A stretch of DNA of 64,000 bases from Chloroflexi bacterium HGW-Chloroflexi-10 (GCA_002840755.1 PHBZ01000013.1:1-64000), one strand, 5' to 3'. Shown: positions 46,631 through 54,728, numbered from the stretch's first letter. Made by a program: numbers and translations. The notes: generated from the sequence alone by a model not told the origin.

Positions 46631-47628
46631 TGCGCATCCTGGTCACCGGTTCTACTGGTTTCATCGGCGGTGCACTCTGTCAGGCACTGATCCTGCAAGG
46701 ATATCAGGTGCGCGCCTTCCACCGCGAAACCAGCAACCTGAGTCTGTTAAAAGAATTGGAAGTGGAACACGCCATTGGCGATCTGACCCAGCCATCCAGT
46801 CTTGTGGAGGCCATGCAAGGAATTGATGCCGTTTTTCATGTAGCAGCCATGCTCAGCGGAGGTCAACCCGGGCGAATGTACACTGTTACAGTAGAGGGTA
46901 CCCGCGCCGTATTGGATGCTGCCTTGCAAACCGGCGTGCAGCGCTTGGTGTACACCAGTTCTGTAACGGCTTTGGGTGTACCCGATCAAACAACCGGATT
47001 AATGAATCCGGAGAAAGCAATTCATTTAAACGAGAACCATACCTGGAATTTTCGTCCGGATCACTGGCATTATGCCTACAATAAGTACCTGGCCGAGTTG
47101 GAAGTACAAAAAGCCGTGGCACAAGGTCTGGATGCCGTCATCGTTAATCCAACCTATGTAGCCGGTCCTGGCGATATTTATCGCAAAATCAGTTCACCCA
47201 TTATGCAGGTAGCCCGTCAAAAATTTCAAATCTATACCGGCGGCGGCCTAAATATCGTTCATCTGCAAGATGTCGTGCATGGGCATCTGGCCGCACTGGC
47301 TCAGGGTCTACGCGGCGAACGCTATATCTTGGGTGGTGAAAATATCTCTCTGCACCAATTTTTACGGTATTGTGCTGATATAGCTCAGGTACCCGTCCCC
47401 AAGCTTTACGTTCCCCATCAGGTTATACGCCTGGGGGCCGTACCACTTGGTTGGCTCAGTAACATAATCGATTTACCGATAGCCAGCGAACTTATTCGCA
47501 TGGCTGGGTATGGTTTTTATTACGATACCAGCAAAAGCCGCTCCGTTTTAGGCCTACCCGAACCGCGCAGCGCGGAAGAAGCGATCCGCTCTGCCTATGA
47601 ATGGTTTATGCAAACCGGAGCCGCCTGA
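46630..47628 (+). CDS. NAD(P)-dependent epimerase/dehydratase (extended SDR)
   Basis: This 332-aa protein has the Rossmann motif VTGSTGFIGGALC (residues about 5-17) and the Tyr-x-x-x-Lys pair in YAYNKYLAELE. The text LGVPDQTTGLMNP and the C-terminal half resemble dihydroflavonol-reductase or hopanoid-associated sugar-epimerase-like proteins. The start at 46630 (TGATG overlap) is coupled to the thiolase. The substrate is unknown. It converges on the MoaD-like gene with a gap of only 5 bp. Confidence 0.87.
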   Translation: MRILVTGSTGFIGGALCQALILQGYQVRAFHRETSNLSLLKELEVEHAIGDLTQPSSLVEAMQGIDAVFHVAAMLSGGQPGRMYTVTVEGTRAVLDAALQTGVQRLVYTSSVTALGVPDQTTGLMNPEKAIHLNENHTWNFRPDHWHYAYNKYLAELEVQKAVAQGLDAVIVNPTYVAGPGDIYRKISSPIMQVARQKFQIYTGGGLNIVHLQDVVHGHLAALAQGLRGERYILGGENISLHQFLRYCADIAQVPVPKLYVPHQVIRLGAVPLGWLSNIIDLPIASELIRMAGYGFYYDTSKSRSVLGLPEPRSAEEAIRSAYEWFMQTGAA

Positions 47629-47633
47629 TCACC

Positions 47634-48005
47634 CTATTCTTCAGCCTCATCATGGATATGGTGCATCACCTGTTCAGGGTCACTATTAAGTATTTCGTTC
47701 ATTTCCTCAACCATAGCTGCGCCATGGCGGTATTGAAACGGCCACATACTGCGTAGATCAAAAAAGGAGACTCGATCTCCATCCGCCAGACGATGGTTCA
47801 AATCCGGTTGTAATCCTGGCAAAGCGCTCAGATTTCCATTGATAAATGTGATCCCGCGTTCCTGGGAAGGCATTTCCAGATCAGCCATTAAATCTGCTAC
47901 TGTAGCAGCGTCTGGCATATTGCGTGTCACCAACGCAAAACCTTTCTCAGCTTTTTCTTTCCCATACAACGATAAAGCACCGTACAACCACACATCTATC
48001 TGCAT
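47634..48005 (-). CDS. MoaD/ThiS-like protein without C-terminal Gly-Gly
   Basis: This 123-aa protein starts with MQIDVWLYGALSLYG and has the beta-grasp pattern of MoaD (KGFALVTRNMPDAATVADLM, then ERGITFINGNLSAL, then LADGDRVSFFDL). It lacks the terminal Gly-Gly and instead carries a charged tail of about 40 residues ending in HDEAEE. It cannot act as a standard sulfur carrier, so a structural or regulatory role with the true MoaD encoded just before it is inferred. GGAGGAGG precedes the ATG. Confidence 0.75.
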   Translation of the reverse strand: MQIDVWLYGALSLYGKEKAEKGFALVTRNMPDAATVADLMADLEMPSQERGITFINGNLSALPGLQPDLNHRLADGDRVSFFDLRSMWPFQYRHGAAMVEEMNEILNSDPEQVMHHIHDEAEE

Positions 48006-48012
48006 ACTCAAG

Positions 48013-48252
48013 CTAGCCTCCTCCAACGGGTGGAAAAATCCCCACCTCATCAGCATTGTTTAAAATAGTCTCCGGATCACAATAAATACCATTTACATAG
48101 GTCAGTTTCACTTCTTCAGCCGGGATATTCAATAAAGCAAACAAATCCAATAAAGAACTTCCTTCCTGAACTTCAAAATCCACCGCTGTGCCCAATGTGG
48201 CGCCCGGTAAGTATTTTCTCAGGGTGGCAAATAATTTTACTTTGACTAACAT
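48013..48252 (-). CDS. MoaD/ThiS family sulfur carrier
   Basis: This 79-aa beta-grasp protein ends in FPPVGGG, the Gly-Gly tail that is adenylated and thiocarboxylated. It supplies sulfur for the pterin dithiolene of molybdenum or tungsten cofactor. The start at ATG 48252 is chosen because MLVKVKLFATLRKYL is the normal MoaD beginning. It overlaps nothing but follows the radical-SAM gene by 10 bp in the AOR operon. Confidence 0.88.
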   Translation of the reverse strand: MLVKVKLFATLRKYLPGATLGTAVDFEVQEGSSLLDLFALLNIPAEEVKLTYVNGIYCDPETILNNADEVGIFPPVGGG

Positions 48253-48262
48253 ATTAACCCTC

Positions 48263-49450
48263 TCAGGGGCAGCGTACAATATCCTGCGCCCACAGGCAGT
48301 CGGCACAGGAAGGATTCAGGCCCCAGCAGCCTTGATTACTGGCGCGTAAATCACAGGTCTCACGCAAATCGCAATCCGGGCAGGATGGAAAATGAAATAC
48401 ACGCACATCACTGCGAAAACGGGTATATTCTTCGCTCATCCATATTTCCGCCAATGGTGTCTCGCGAACATTGCCCAGAACATAGCGTTCCACCTGCTTG
48501 GCAATGCCATCAATCGCAAAATATTGATAACTATGCGACAACGCATAGCACGGTGAAATCCCCCCATCCCAACCAACCACAATCGAACGATCCTGTACAA
48601 AACGGCAGCGCCGTTCCGCGCCCCAGTGCATGCGCGGTAATTCAATCACCCCCCAACGCATCCAGGCATCCGAATGCACTGGCCAGGAGCCGGTTTTAAA
48701 ACCCTCACGTAAGCCGTAACCATACAGTTTTTCTTCCTCCATTTCACGGCTATAGGGTAAAACATGGCTGACCACCAGCCGCGCTGCATTTAACTGTGAT
48801 GCCAATTGGATCAGATCCTGTAATTCATCCTGGTTACTGCGCATGGCCACAAATTCTATACCCAATACCGGGTAAACCACCCCAAGTTCTTGTTTAATCC
48901 GGTTCATGAGACGAATATTCTCCAACACCCGGGAAAGTTGAGTGCCGCGCACCCCTTCATACGTTTCCGGTTTACCGCCATCAATGGATACAATAATGTT
49001 ATCCACTCCCAAACGTACCAGCTCACGAATATTCTTTTCATTTAATAACAAACCATTGCTGCCCAACGTAACACCTAATCCGCGTGCGCGGATACCGGCA
49101 ATCATATCCAGCAGGCCGGCATGTACCAACGGTTCGCCGAAACTGGTAAAAACGACTCGATCCAACAGCGGCAGGTCGTCCAGACTGTTCAGAATGGACT
49201 GAAAGGTTTTGTTATCCATATGCGCATTGGGATCCGTCCAGGAATGGCGGATGCAGGTCTGGCAGGACAGATTGCAGGAAGTAGTCGCTTCAATGTACAA
49301 CTTGTGCACATCCGGTAAACGCGGGTGCAGAATCAGATCACCTTCGCGTTCGTTCAACCAGAAATCGGTTTGCGGATCAAGATGCCGCCGCTGGAGAAAT
49401 TCGGCTGGAAGAATAATCTTATTTTGGGAATCGGGTTTTAATGGTTTCAT
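48263..49450 (-). CDS. Radical SAM tungsten-cofactor maturase with N-terminal AbrB-like segment
   Basis: This 395-aa protein has the radical-SAM Cys triad at Cys59, Cys63 and Cys66 (CNLSCQTC). A C-terminal SPASM-like region has about nine further Cys residues (CPDCDLRETC, GCWG, CADC). This form is found beside tungsten aldehyde oxidoreductases (Cmo/TYW-like). Residues 8-45 have the SpoVT/AbrB pattern IILPAEFLQRRHLDP...GDLILHP, fused before the radical-SAM barrel. The start is ATG 49450. It probably modifies or installs the cofactor of the AOR encoded upstream. Confidence 0.85.
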   Translation of the reverse strand: MKPLKPDSQNKIILPAEFLQRRHLDPQTDFWLNEREGDLILHPRLPDVHKLYIEATTSCNLSCQTCIRHSWTDPNAHMDNKTFQSILNSLDDLPLLDRVVFTSFGEPLVHAGLLDMIAGIRARGLGVTLGSNGLLLNEKNIRELVRLGVDNIIVSIDGGKPETYEGVRGTQLSRVLENIRLMNRIKQELGVVYPVLGIEFVAMRSNQDELQDLIQLASQLNAARLVVSHVLPYSREMEEEKLYGYGLREGFKTGSWPVHSDAWMRWGVIELPRMHWGAERRCRFVQDRSIVVGWDGGISPCYALSHSYQYFAIDGIAKQVERYVLGNVRETPLAEIWMSEEYTRFRSDVRVFHFPSCPDCDLRETCDLRASNQGCWGLNPSCADCLWAQDIVRCP

Positions 49451-49486
49451 AAACAATACCAATAGTGTAATATACCTTGTTAAATG

Positions 49487-49513
49487 ATTGGGGCGGGGAT
49501 TGCCCGCCCCAAT
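49487..49513 (-). terminator. GC-rich hairpin between AOR and maturase genes
   Basis: A perfect 11-bp stem (ATTGGGGCGGG 49487-49497 with CCCGCCCCAAT 49503-49513) has a 5-nt loop. A second small hairpin (GAATCG 49530-49535, CGATTC 49541-49546) lies next to it. No T-run follows on the minus strand, so this may be an mRNA stabiliser or a partial terminator that sets a lower level of the maturase relative to AOR. Confidence 0.6.
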
Positions 49514-49551
49514 AAAATATTATTCTCTTGAATCGCTAAACGATTCAGGTA

Positions 49552-51315
49552 TTACATTTCACCAAAAACAGAATCCAACGCCGCTTCTGGAATATCGAAG
49601 ACCTGGTTGTGCGGTGGCAGCGGATCAGTGGAGAAGAACTCCGGCAAACGGTCCATTTCTTTGGAGATACCGGCTGCTTCATTAAATTGGCGTTCCCATT
49701 TAAGCACCTGAGCACCGTAGGCAACCACATCATCTGCAGTCCAACTTGTACCTAGTACACCGTTACATTCCTGTACCATACCCTCAAATCCGGCAGCAAT
49801 ATCCAGAATTGGGAAGGCAATAAACAAACAATGACCACAGGAATCAATGAAAGCCGTGGTGGCCTGGAATGCGCGGCTCAAAGCAGCTTTACCTTCCGGG
49901 CTAAGTGGGTCTAATTTGCCACTAACACCCAGAATTTCCGGGCAAATGGTGTAACCAGCAGTATGATCAGCACCCATGGTTGTGGTAGCGTAGGTAATTC
50001 CAATGCCTTTGACAGCACGTGGTTCGTAAGCCGGCATTCCCTGGCCCTTTACAGCGGGAACACGGCGTACACCATAGATTTTACCGGTTACTTCAACACC
50101 GCCGCCCAGAGAACGTCCAGTACCGGTGCCTTTGCCCATCTCTTCAATTAACTTGATGGCGCCTTTACTGTCACCAAAGGGTAGCAGTCCACCATCCATA
50201 GCTACACCCAGGCTGCCACCAGTTTCAATGGTGTCCAGACCATAAGCGTTACATAACTGCACCATCAAACCGATATCGTCCAGATTATCGATGCCCAGGT
50301 TAGCACCCAAAGCCCAGGTTGATTCGTATTCGATACAAGAGGTGAGTTCGCTCTTATCTTCATTATAAAGGGTATTGGAGCACTGAATAATGCATCCCGG
50401 TGAACAGGCATGGTTGTAAATTTCCTTACCCATGCGTTCTTTATTGGTTTCAAAAATCGCCTCACCCGAAGTCTTGGCGGCGCCTTCATAGCGGCCGGAA
50501 GAGAAGTTGCGTGTGGGTAAGCCGCCGGCCTCATTCAGGATATTGACCAAAACAGCGGTCCCGTAGCTGTTCAAACCACCCTTGGGTTTGGAGATCGGGT
50601 GGCTGCGAATGGCGTCAATCATCTTCTTGCGGCCTTCATCAAACAAGGCTTTATCCACCATCGTGATGCCAGGAGCACCCTTGTCATTCAAGATGATGAA
50701 TTTCAGGCGTTTAGAGGCCAAGACAGAACCCAAACCACCCCGTCCGGCATAACGGCTGGGGCGGCGAGCCATATCATTAAAAACGATACCGGCATTGCCA
50801 TAACCAAATTCACCGGCGGTGCCCATACTGGCAATCGAAACCTTGTCGCCAAACTTTTCGAACATCTTTGGGTAAATGTCATAAACATCCTGCCCGGTAT
50901 ATTCTGTCGCATCAAAGAATTCTACTACCGGCTCTGCTTTTTCGGCATCCCATTTAATATAGGCGCCCCAATAGACATCATTCTTCTCAGGCATACCTTC
51001 CACAACTAAGGCGCGCACCAGCATACTCGCCAGATCAGGACCCCATGCGGAACCCACATTGGATTCCTTGATTCCACCGGTCAAGGGTGATTTGCTGCCC
51101 ACTGAAAGACGGGCTGAGGTTGGCGCTGAACTGCTGGTAACTATACCGGCAGAGAAAACCAGTTTATTCTTGGGTCCCAAGGCATGGCAAAGCGGCGGTA
51201 CCTCATCCAAAATCATTTTTGAAGTTAACGCACGGCCATATAACAATTTGTAATCTTCAGGTACAGCTTCTAATTTAGTGCTGAGATCGGACATATTAAT
51301 TCTTAAAATCCACAT
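49552..51315 (-). CDS. aor: Tungsten-dependent aldehyde:ferredoxin oxidoreductase (AOR)
   Basis: This 587-aa protein of the AOR family oxidises aldehydes to acids with ferredoxin. N-terminal text WILRINMSDLSTKLEAVPEDY, the pterin-binding region GTAGEFGYGNAGIVFNDMAR, GGLGSVLASK and the Cys motif HACSPGCIIQC (probable 4Fe-4S ligands) are recognisable, with the distal Cys in DSCGHC. Substrate range (acetaldehyde, branched or aromatic aldehydes) is not predictable. The ATG has AAGGAGAG upstream. It leads the operon aor, maturase, moaD, moaD-like. Its transcript starts about 300 nt upstream and contains a structured leader. Confidence 0.93.
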   Translation of the reverse strand: MWILRINMSDLSTKLEAVPEDYKLLYGRALTSKMILDEVPPLCHALGPKNKLVFSAGIVTSSSAPTSARLSVGSKSPLTGGIKESNVGSAWGPDLASMLVRALVVEGMPEKNDVYWGAYIKWDAEKAEPVVEFFDATEYTGQDVYDIYPKMFEKFGDKVSIASMGTAGEFGYGNAGIVFNDMARRPSRYAGRGGLGSVLASKRLKFIILNDKGAPGITMVDKALFDEGRKKMIDAIRSHPISKPKGGLNSYGTAVLVNILNEAGGLPTRNFSSGRYEGAAKTSGEAIFETNKERMGKEIYNHACSPGCIIQCSNTLYNEDKSELTSCIEYESTWALGANLGIDNLDDIGLMVQLCNAYGLDTIETGGSLGVAMDGGLLPFGDSKGAIKLIEEMGKGTGTGRSLGGGVEVTGKIYGVRRVPAVKGQGMPAYEPRAVKGIGITYATTTMGADHTAGYTICPEILGVSGKLDPLSPEGKAALSRAFQATTAFIDSCGHCLFIAFPILDIAAGFEGMVQECNGVLGTSWTADDVVAYGAQVLKWERQFNEAAGISKEMDRLPEFFSTDPLPPHNQVFDIPEAALDSVFGEM

Positions 51316-51415
51316 AGTGCTCTCCTTTTAAAGTTTCAATTGGATCTAATAGGTTTAAAAATCAAATGGTTTATTAAAAAAACACCTCCTCATTATTCAC
51401 AAAGCAGAGAACGAA

Positions 51416-51620
51416 ATACGCAAAGGAGGAACCGCATTGAAAAACACGGTACCACCCTCCTTTGCGCACTGGCGGGCGATGGAAATTGCTCTCCATGCCT
51501 TATCGTTCATCTATCCACTTGGGAATCAATGAATCGGAGGTATTTTAGCGTCTTCGCTCCCCGAGGAACGAAAACTACTTTTGAAAAATTGGGGTTAAAA
51601 AATAATTTGGGATTATTCTA
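51416..51620 (-). ncRNA. T-box-like structured leader RNA upstream of aor
   Basis: Reading the minus strand, AGGGTGGTACCGTG (51458-51445) matches the T-box antiterminator consensus AGGGUGGNACCGCG at 13 of 14 positions. It lies inside a long hairpin whose 11-bp outer stem is CGCAAAGGAGG (51466-51456) with CCTCCTTTGCG (51429-51419). The inner ACCG and CGGT also pair (51450-51447, 51434-51431). Upstream is a 10-bp hairpin (51574-51565 with 51560-51551) plus TAG/CTA, and a further stem around 51502-51543. UGGU would fit a tRNA 3' end ACCA. The canonical stem I with an identifiable specifier codon was not found, so the class is provisional; a Moco/Tuco-type riboswitch is the alternative. Confidence 0.6.
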
Positions 51621-51626
51621 CTCTTT

Positions 51627-51654
51627 ATTATAGAGAAAAAGTGCTGAGAGTCAA
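51627..51654 (-). promoter_or_regulatory. Strong sigma-70 promoter of the aor operon
   Basis: TTGACT (51654-51649), 16-bp spacer and TATAAT (51632-51627) on the minus strand. The transcript would start near 51620, about 305 nt before the aor start codon. Confidence 0.8.
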
Positions 51655-51767
51655 CTTAAATTCTTGAGCCCTGCGTGGGTCTTGAAGCATTAGATTCTAT
51701 CAAACCGCGTGATAAATGGTCCATTCACCCATACCATTGAGTCATTCTTTTTTTATTCATACTTTCA

Positions 51768-51785
51768 GGTGATGACAACTCACCC
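51768..51785 (+). promoter_or_regulatory. 18-bp operator-like motif upstream of DUF3237 (copy 1)
   Basis: GGTGATGACAACTCACCC, with outer dyad GGTGA/TCACC. It lies 68 bp before the DUF3237 start and just upstream of a TAATAA -10-like box (51801-51806); the -35 position falls inside the motif, as in activator-dependent promoters. Copy 2 is at 55055-55072. Confidence 0.75.
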
Positions 51786-51852
51786 GACCTATTGTTAATC
51801 TAATAATAGAAGTCCCTATCCAATTTCAACATAAAGAAACGGAGAACCATTA

Positions 51853-52287
51853 ATGATCCCGAACCTCACACTTCCGCTTAAATTTGTCCACCTGGCTACC
51901 ATGCAGGCCCAGGTAACACAAATTATCAATTTTGGTATAAGCCCTCTGGGAAATAGACTGGATGTTATATTTGAAGGTGATCTCACCGGTGAAGTCATTA
52001 CCGGAAAACTAAAAGGCGTCGACTATTTTGCATTACGTCCTGATGGAATAGGACAGGTAGATGTTCGCGGTAGTATTCTTACCAATGATGAAGCAGTGAT
52101 CAGTGTCTGGATCAGCGGTTATGTAATTGGCTCAAAATTTATCGACACCAATTTAAAATTTGTTACTGGTGATGACCGTTACAAGTGGCTTAATGAAAAA
52201 ATTGTCATTGGTACCGGACGCGGATTACCGGAAGGCTACGTAGGATTACCGGAGAGATTTGAAATGGAATATTACTACGCCGAGTAA
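51853..52287 (+). CDS. DUF3237 family protein
   Basis: This 144-aa protein has the DUF3237 pattern: a short beta strand, SPLGNRLDVIFEGDLTGEVITG, then DYFALRPDGIGQVDVRGSILTNDEAVI and a C-terminal strand pair. DUF3237 proteins are small beta-barrel-like proteins; their biochemical role is unknown. GGAG lies before the ATG. The promoter shares an 18-bp motif with the reductase operon transcribed toward it from the other strand, so it is probably coregulated with that operon. It ends at a bidirectional terminator. Confidence 0.75.
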   Translation: MIPNLTLPLKFVHLATMQAQVTQIINFGISPLGNRLDVIFEGDLTGEVITGKLKGVDYFALRPDGIGQVDVRGSILTNDEAVISVWISGYVIGSKFIDTNLKFVTGDDRYKWLNEKIVIGTGRGLPEGYVGLPERFEMEYYYAE

Positions 52288-52307
52288 ACTCCCTGTAAAA
52301 CTCGCGC

Positions 52308-52342
52308 AAAAAAGCCCTGCCTAAGATCGGCAGGGCTTTTTT
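52308..52342. terminator. Bidirectional terminator between DUF3237 and the reductase gene
   Basis: AAAAAAGCCCTGCC and GGCAGGGCTTTTTT form a perfect 14-bp stem with a 7-nt loop, serving both converging genes. Confidence 0.95.
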
Positions 52343-52401
52343 GTAATCAATTTCACTGAAATAGAATGCGAATCTCCTTTTGATAGATCAAAAGGGATGT
52401 T

Positions 52402-54048
52402 TCAGGCTAAATTTTGAACTGCATTCTCACCGGCAAGCCAGCCAAAAGTTAATGCTCTACCATGGCTGACACCTATTGCTGTAATTGGATAATCATTCGC
52501 AAAGAAATTACCAGAAGCATTTCCAGCTGCATACAAACCAGGGATTTGCTTTCCTTCAGTACCCAATACCTGCATATTGGTATCAATTTGCAAACCATCC
52601 AAAGTAACCACCAATGCTGCACCACTTTTGGTTGCAAAAAAAGGTGCTTGTTCAATGGTCGTCAACATTTCAGAGTTCTTCCCAAAATCCAAATCTTTGC
52701 CTGATTTGGCTAATTCATTATACCGTTGCACCGTCTGCAAAAAGGTATCGAGGGGAACCTCCATAATTGTAGCCAGTTCTTCCAATGTATCAGCCTGAAC
52801 AATAAAGCCAGCTTTTAAGGATTGGTCAAGTACATCCGCAGACCACAATGGCGGCACCAAACGTTCACAAACCGTACCATGCATAAGTTCAACTTCATCC
52901 TCCCATTTTGCGTCCCACACCGACCATTTCATGTGTCCAGGCTGATTAATATCTTGATTACAGGTGTATCCAAATGGGGCATCTTCATTCACATAACGTT
53001 TCCCCAACGTATTTACATTTAACCATGGCTGTCTGGCTAACCCAATTGGTAACGGGAAACCAGGAATGCCACCGTCAAACAGCATAGGGCAATAACCACC
53101 TGCTTGCATTGCACCGCCAACCCACATCCCCATTTTTATACCGTCACCTGTTGTACTGCCTTCCGAATACCAACTTGAAGCAGCATGTAAAGCGCGGGGA
53201 GCATATTTTGCTAACATTTCGGGGTTATTTTCGTATCCACCTGTGCAAATAATTACGGCTTTCGCATCAATACGTAGATAACCATCCAGATTTTCAGCAA
53301 TCACACCAACCACCCTGCCGTTCTCTTCTTCCCGCAGCAATTGCACAGCTGGTGTTTCATACAAAAATTCTGCTCCCGCGGCCTTTGCATTTTTTTCAAT
53401 CAACGGTACCAGAGTAGCGTTCCATGCTGGCAAGAACCGTAACGAAATATCATACTCTTTATATAACCAGCTTTGTTTTAAATCCGGTTCCGGAATCGTC
53501 TCAATTCCTTCCGCATCAGCCATGTCTAAAAGGCGGTCCATTACCCGGCCACTCTCGTCTGCCCACAATTTGAGCAGACGTTGATCCGGCATATATGCAC
53601 CCCAACGCATCATATCCGCAATCACTTCATCAGCATCAATGTCAATACCTAACTCTTTCTGGCGCCGGCTGCCAACAACCCCGCACCACCCGCCATGGAA
53701 AGTACTCACTTCTCTTTTTTCCAGTACAATCACTTTTGCGCCTTTTTCGGCTGCTGCCATTGCAGCACAAACACCGGCTAAGCCTGCCCCCAAAACCACT
53801 ACATCTGCCTGGAGAGTCTCAATTATTTTGTTGGCCGGAATGGATTGTGGTGGATTTTCAAAATCCCATTTTTTGTCTGAAGGGTAATTTCCCGTACCCA
53901 CATCCGTACCCTGTGCGCTAGTCATACTGTTTTTCGGTTGACAGCCGCTCAGGGTAATTGCACCGGCCGTTCCAATGAGGGCACTGGTCTTCAAAAAATC
54001 TCGACGACTGATGTTTAACTGATTTTCTCTCTTCACATCCCTTTTCAT
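52402..54048 (-). CDS. Tat-exported FAD-dependent reductase (fumarate-reductase flavoprotein type)
   Basis: This 548-aa protein begins with a twin-arginine signal (SRRDFLK, residues 14-20) followed by a lipobox LSGC (Cys36), so it is probably a lipid-anchored exported protein. Residues 83-97 hold the FAD motif VVVLGAGLAGVCAAM. The rest matches the fumarate reductase/urocanate reductase/3-ketosteroid dehydrogenase-like family. Its electron partner is most likely the pentaheme cytochrome encoded 28 bp upstream. This pairing is typical of extracytoplasmic enoate or steroid reductases such as Cgr2 and urocanate reductase. The substrate is unknown. ATG 54048 has AAAGGAGA upstream. Confidence 0.9.
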   Translation of the reverse strand: MKRDVKRENQLNISRRDFLKTSALIGTAGAITLSGCQPKNSMTSAQGTDVGTGNYPSDKKWDFENPPQSIPANKIIETLQADVVVLGAGLAGVCAAMAAAEKGAKVIVLEKREVSTFHGGWCGVVGSRRQKELGIDIDADEVIADMMRWGAYMPDQRLLKLWADESGRVMDRLLDMADAEGIETIPEPDLKQSWLYKEYDISLRFLPAWNATLVPLIEKNAKAAGAEFLYETPAVQLLREEENGRVVGVIAENLDGYLRIDAKAVIICTGGYENNPEMLAKYAPRALHAASSWYSEGSTTGDGIKMGMWVGGAMQAGGYCPMLFDGGIPGFPLPIGLARQPWLNVNTLGKRYVNEDAPFGYTCNQDINQPGHMKWSVWDAKWEDEVELMHGTVCERLVPPLWSADVLDQSLKAGFIVQADTLEELATIMEVPLDTFLQTVQRYNELAKSGKDLDFGKNSEMLTTIEQAPFFATKSGAALVVTLDGLQIDTNMQVLGTEGKQIPGLYAAGNASGNFFANDYPITAIGVSHGRALTFGWLAGENAVQNLA

Positions 54049-54076
54049 TTTTTCTCCTTTTATGATTCGTAAATTT

Positions 54077-54697
54077 TTATTGTTTAATTGAATCTTCCAT
54101 AATGTCGGTTTCATCCTTTAATAACACGTCGAAACGCGGCGTTATTTCACTTCCAGTCATTCGTTGCCCGCCATTATCATGGCAGGAACTGCAATAATCC
54201 ACCTGCTCCGCATGCGAAAAATGACAGCTTGTGCATCTCAAACTATCCCAATGACTACGGTGAGGATTTCGAAATAAATAATCAGTGCTATCTGCTTGAT
54301 ATTCCATACTGATATGGCACTTCAAGCACATATCATCTTTTACTTTTATTTTTTCAAAAGGTTGCTGGTAATTTCCACTAATATAATTAACCAGGCTGCT
54401 TACTTCGTCCTGCACCTTATAGTCAGAATGACAATCTTTACAGCCAACGCCAACTTTAAGATGCACATTATCCATATGATTACTGTGCAAATAAGAATCA
54501 ACATGCCCTGTCATGTTATGGCAGCTTGCACAAAAATTCGGATCTGATCGGGAGAGATGATCCACGGAAAACCCTGCGCCTACAGCAACTATTAAAAAAA
54601 ACAGTACACAGAAACCTGTTCCGAAAAAGCCCAGTCTCTTAAAAATATTATTTCTCTTTACTTTCTGTTCATGATCCGGTTGATCTACTTTATCCAT
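54077..54697 (-). CDS. NapC/NirT-like membrane pentaheme cytochrome c
   Basis: This 206-aa protein has one N-terminal membrane anchor (about residues 22-45) and five CXXCH motifs at residues 56-60, 86-90, 124-128, 155-159 and 169-173. NapC/NirT proteins oxidise menaquinol and feed exported reductases. It sits between a 90-aa protein gene and the Tat-exported flavoprotein gene, so it should reduce that enzyme. Family members usually carry four hemes, so a fifth heme is a small departure. Confidence 0.92.
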   Translation of the reverse strand: MDKVDQPDHEQKVKRNNIFKRLGFFGTGFCVLFFLIVAVGAGFSVDHLSRSDPNFCASCHNMTGHVDSYLHSNHMDNVHLKVGVGCKDCHSDYKVQDEVSSLVNYISGNYQQPFEKIKVKDDMCLKCHISMEYQADSTDYLFRNPHRSHWDSLRCTSCHFSHAEQVDYCSSCHDNGGQRMTGSEITPRFDVLLKDETDIMEDSIKQ

Positions 54698-54728
54698 ACA
54701 ATCTCCTTAAATAGTATTGGTGCTGTTT

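Larger units (their letters stand above)
51316..51852. other. Divergent intergenic region: aor leader and DUF3237 promoter
   Basis: These 537 bp hold no gene. The minus strand carries the aor promoter and a structured, T-box-like leader (51376-51654). The plus strand carries the 18-bp operator-like motif and promoter of the DUF3237 gene (51768-51806). About 50 nt after the T-box hairpin, the leader has AGGAGGTG followed by seven T but no start codon. Confidence 0.7.

Noticed and set aside
51340..51633. 97-aa open frame on the plus strand in the aor leader
   Set aside because: The region is better explained by a structured leader on the minus strand; no start signal or product is recognisable.
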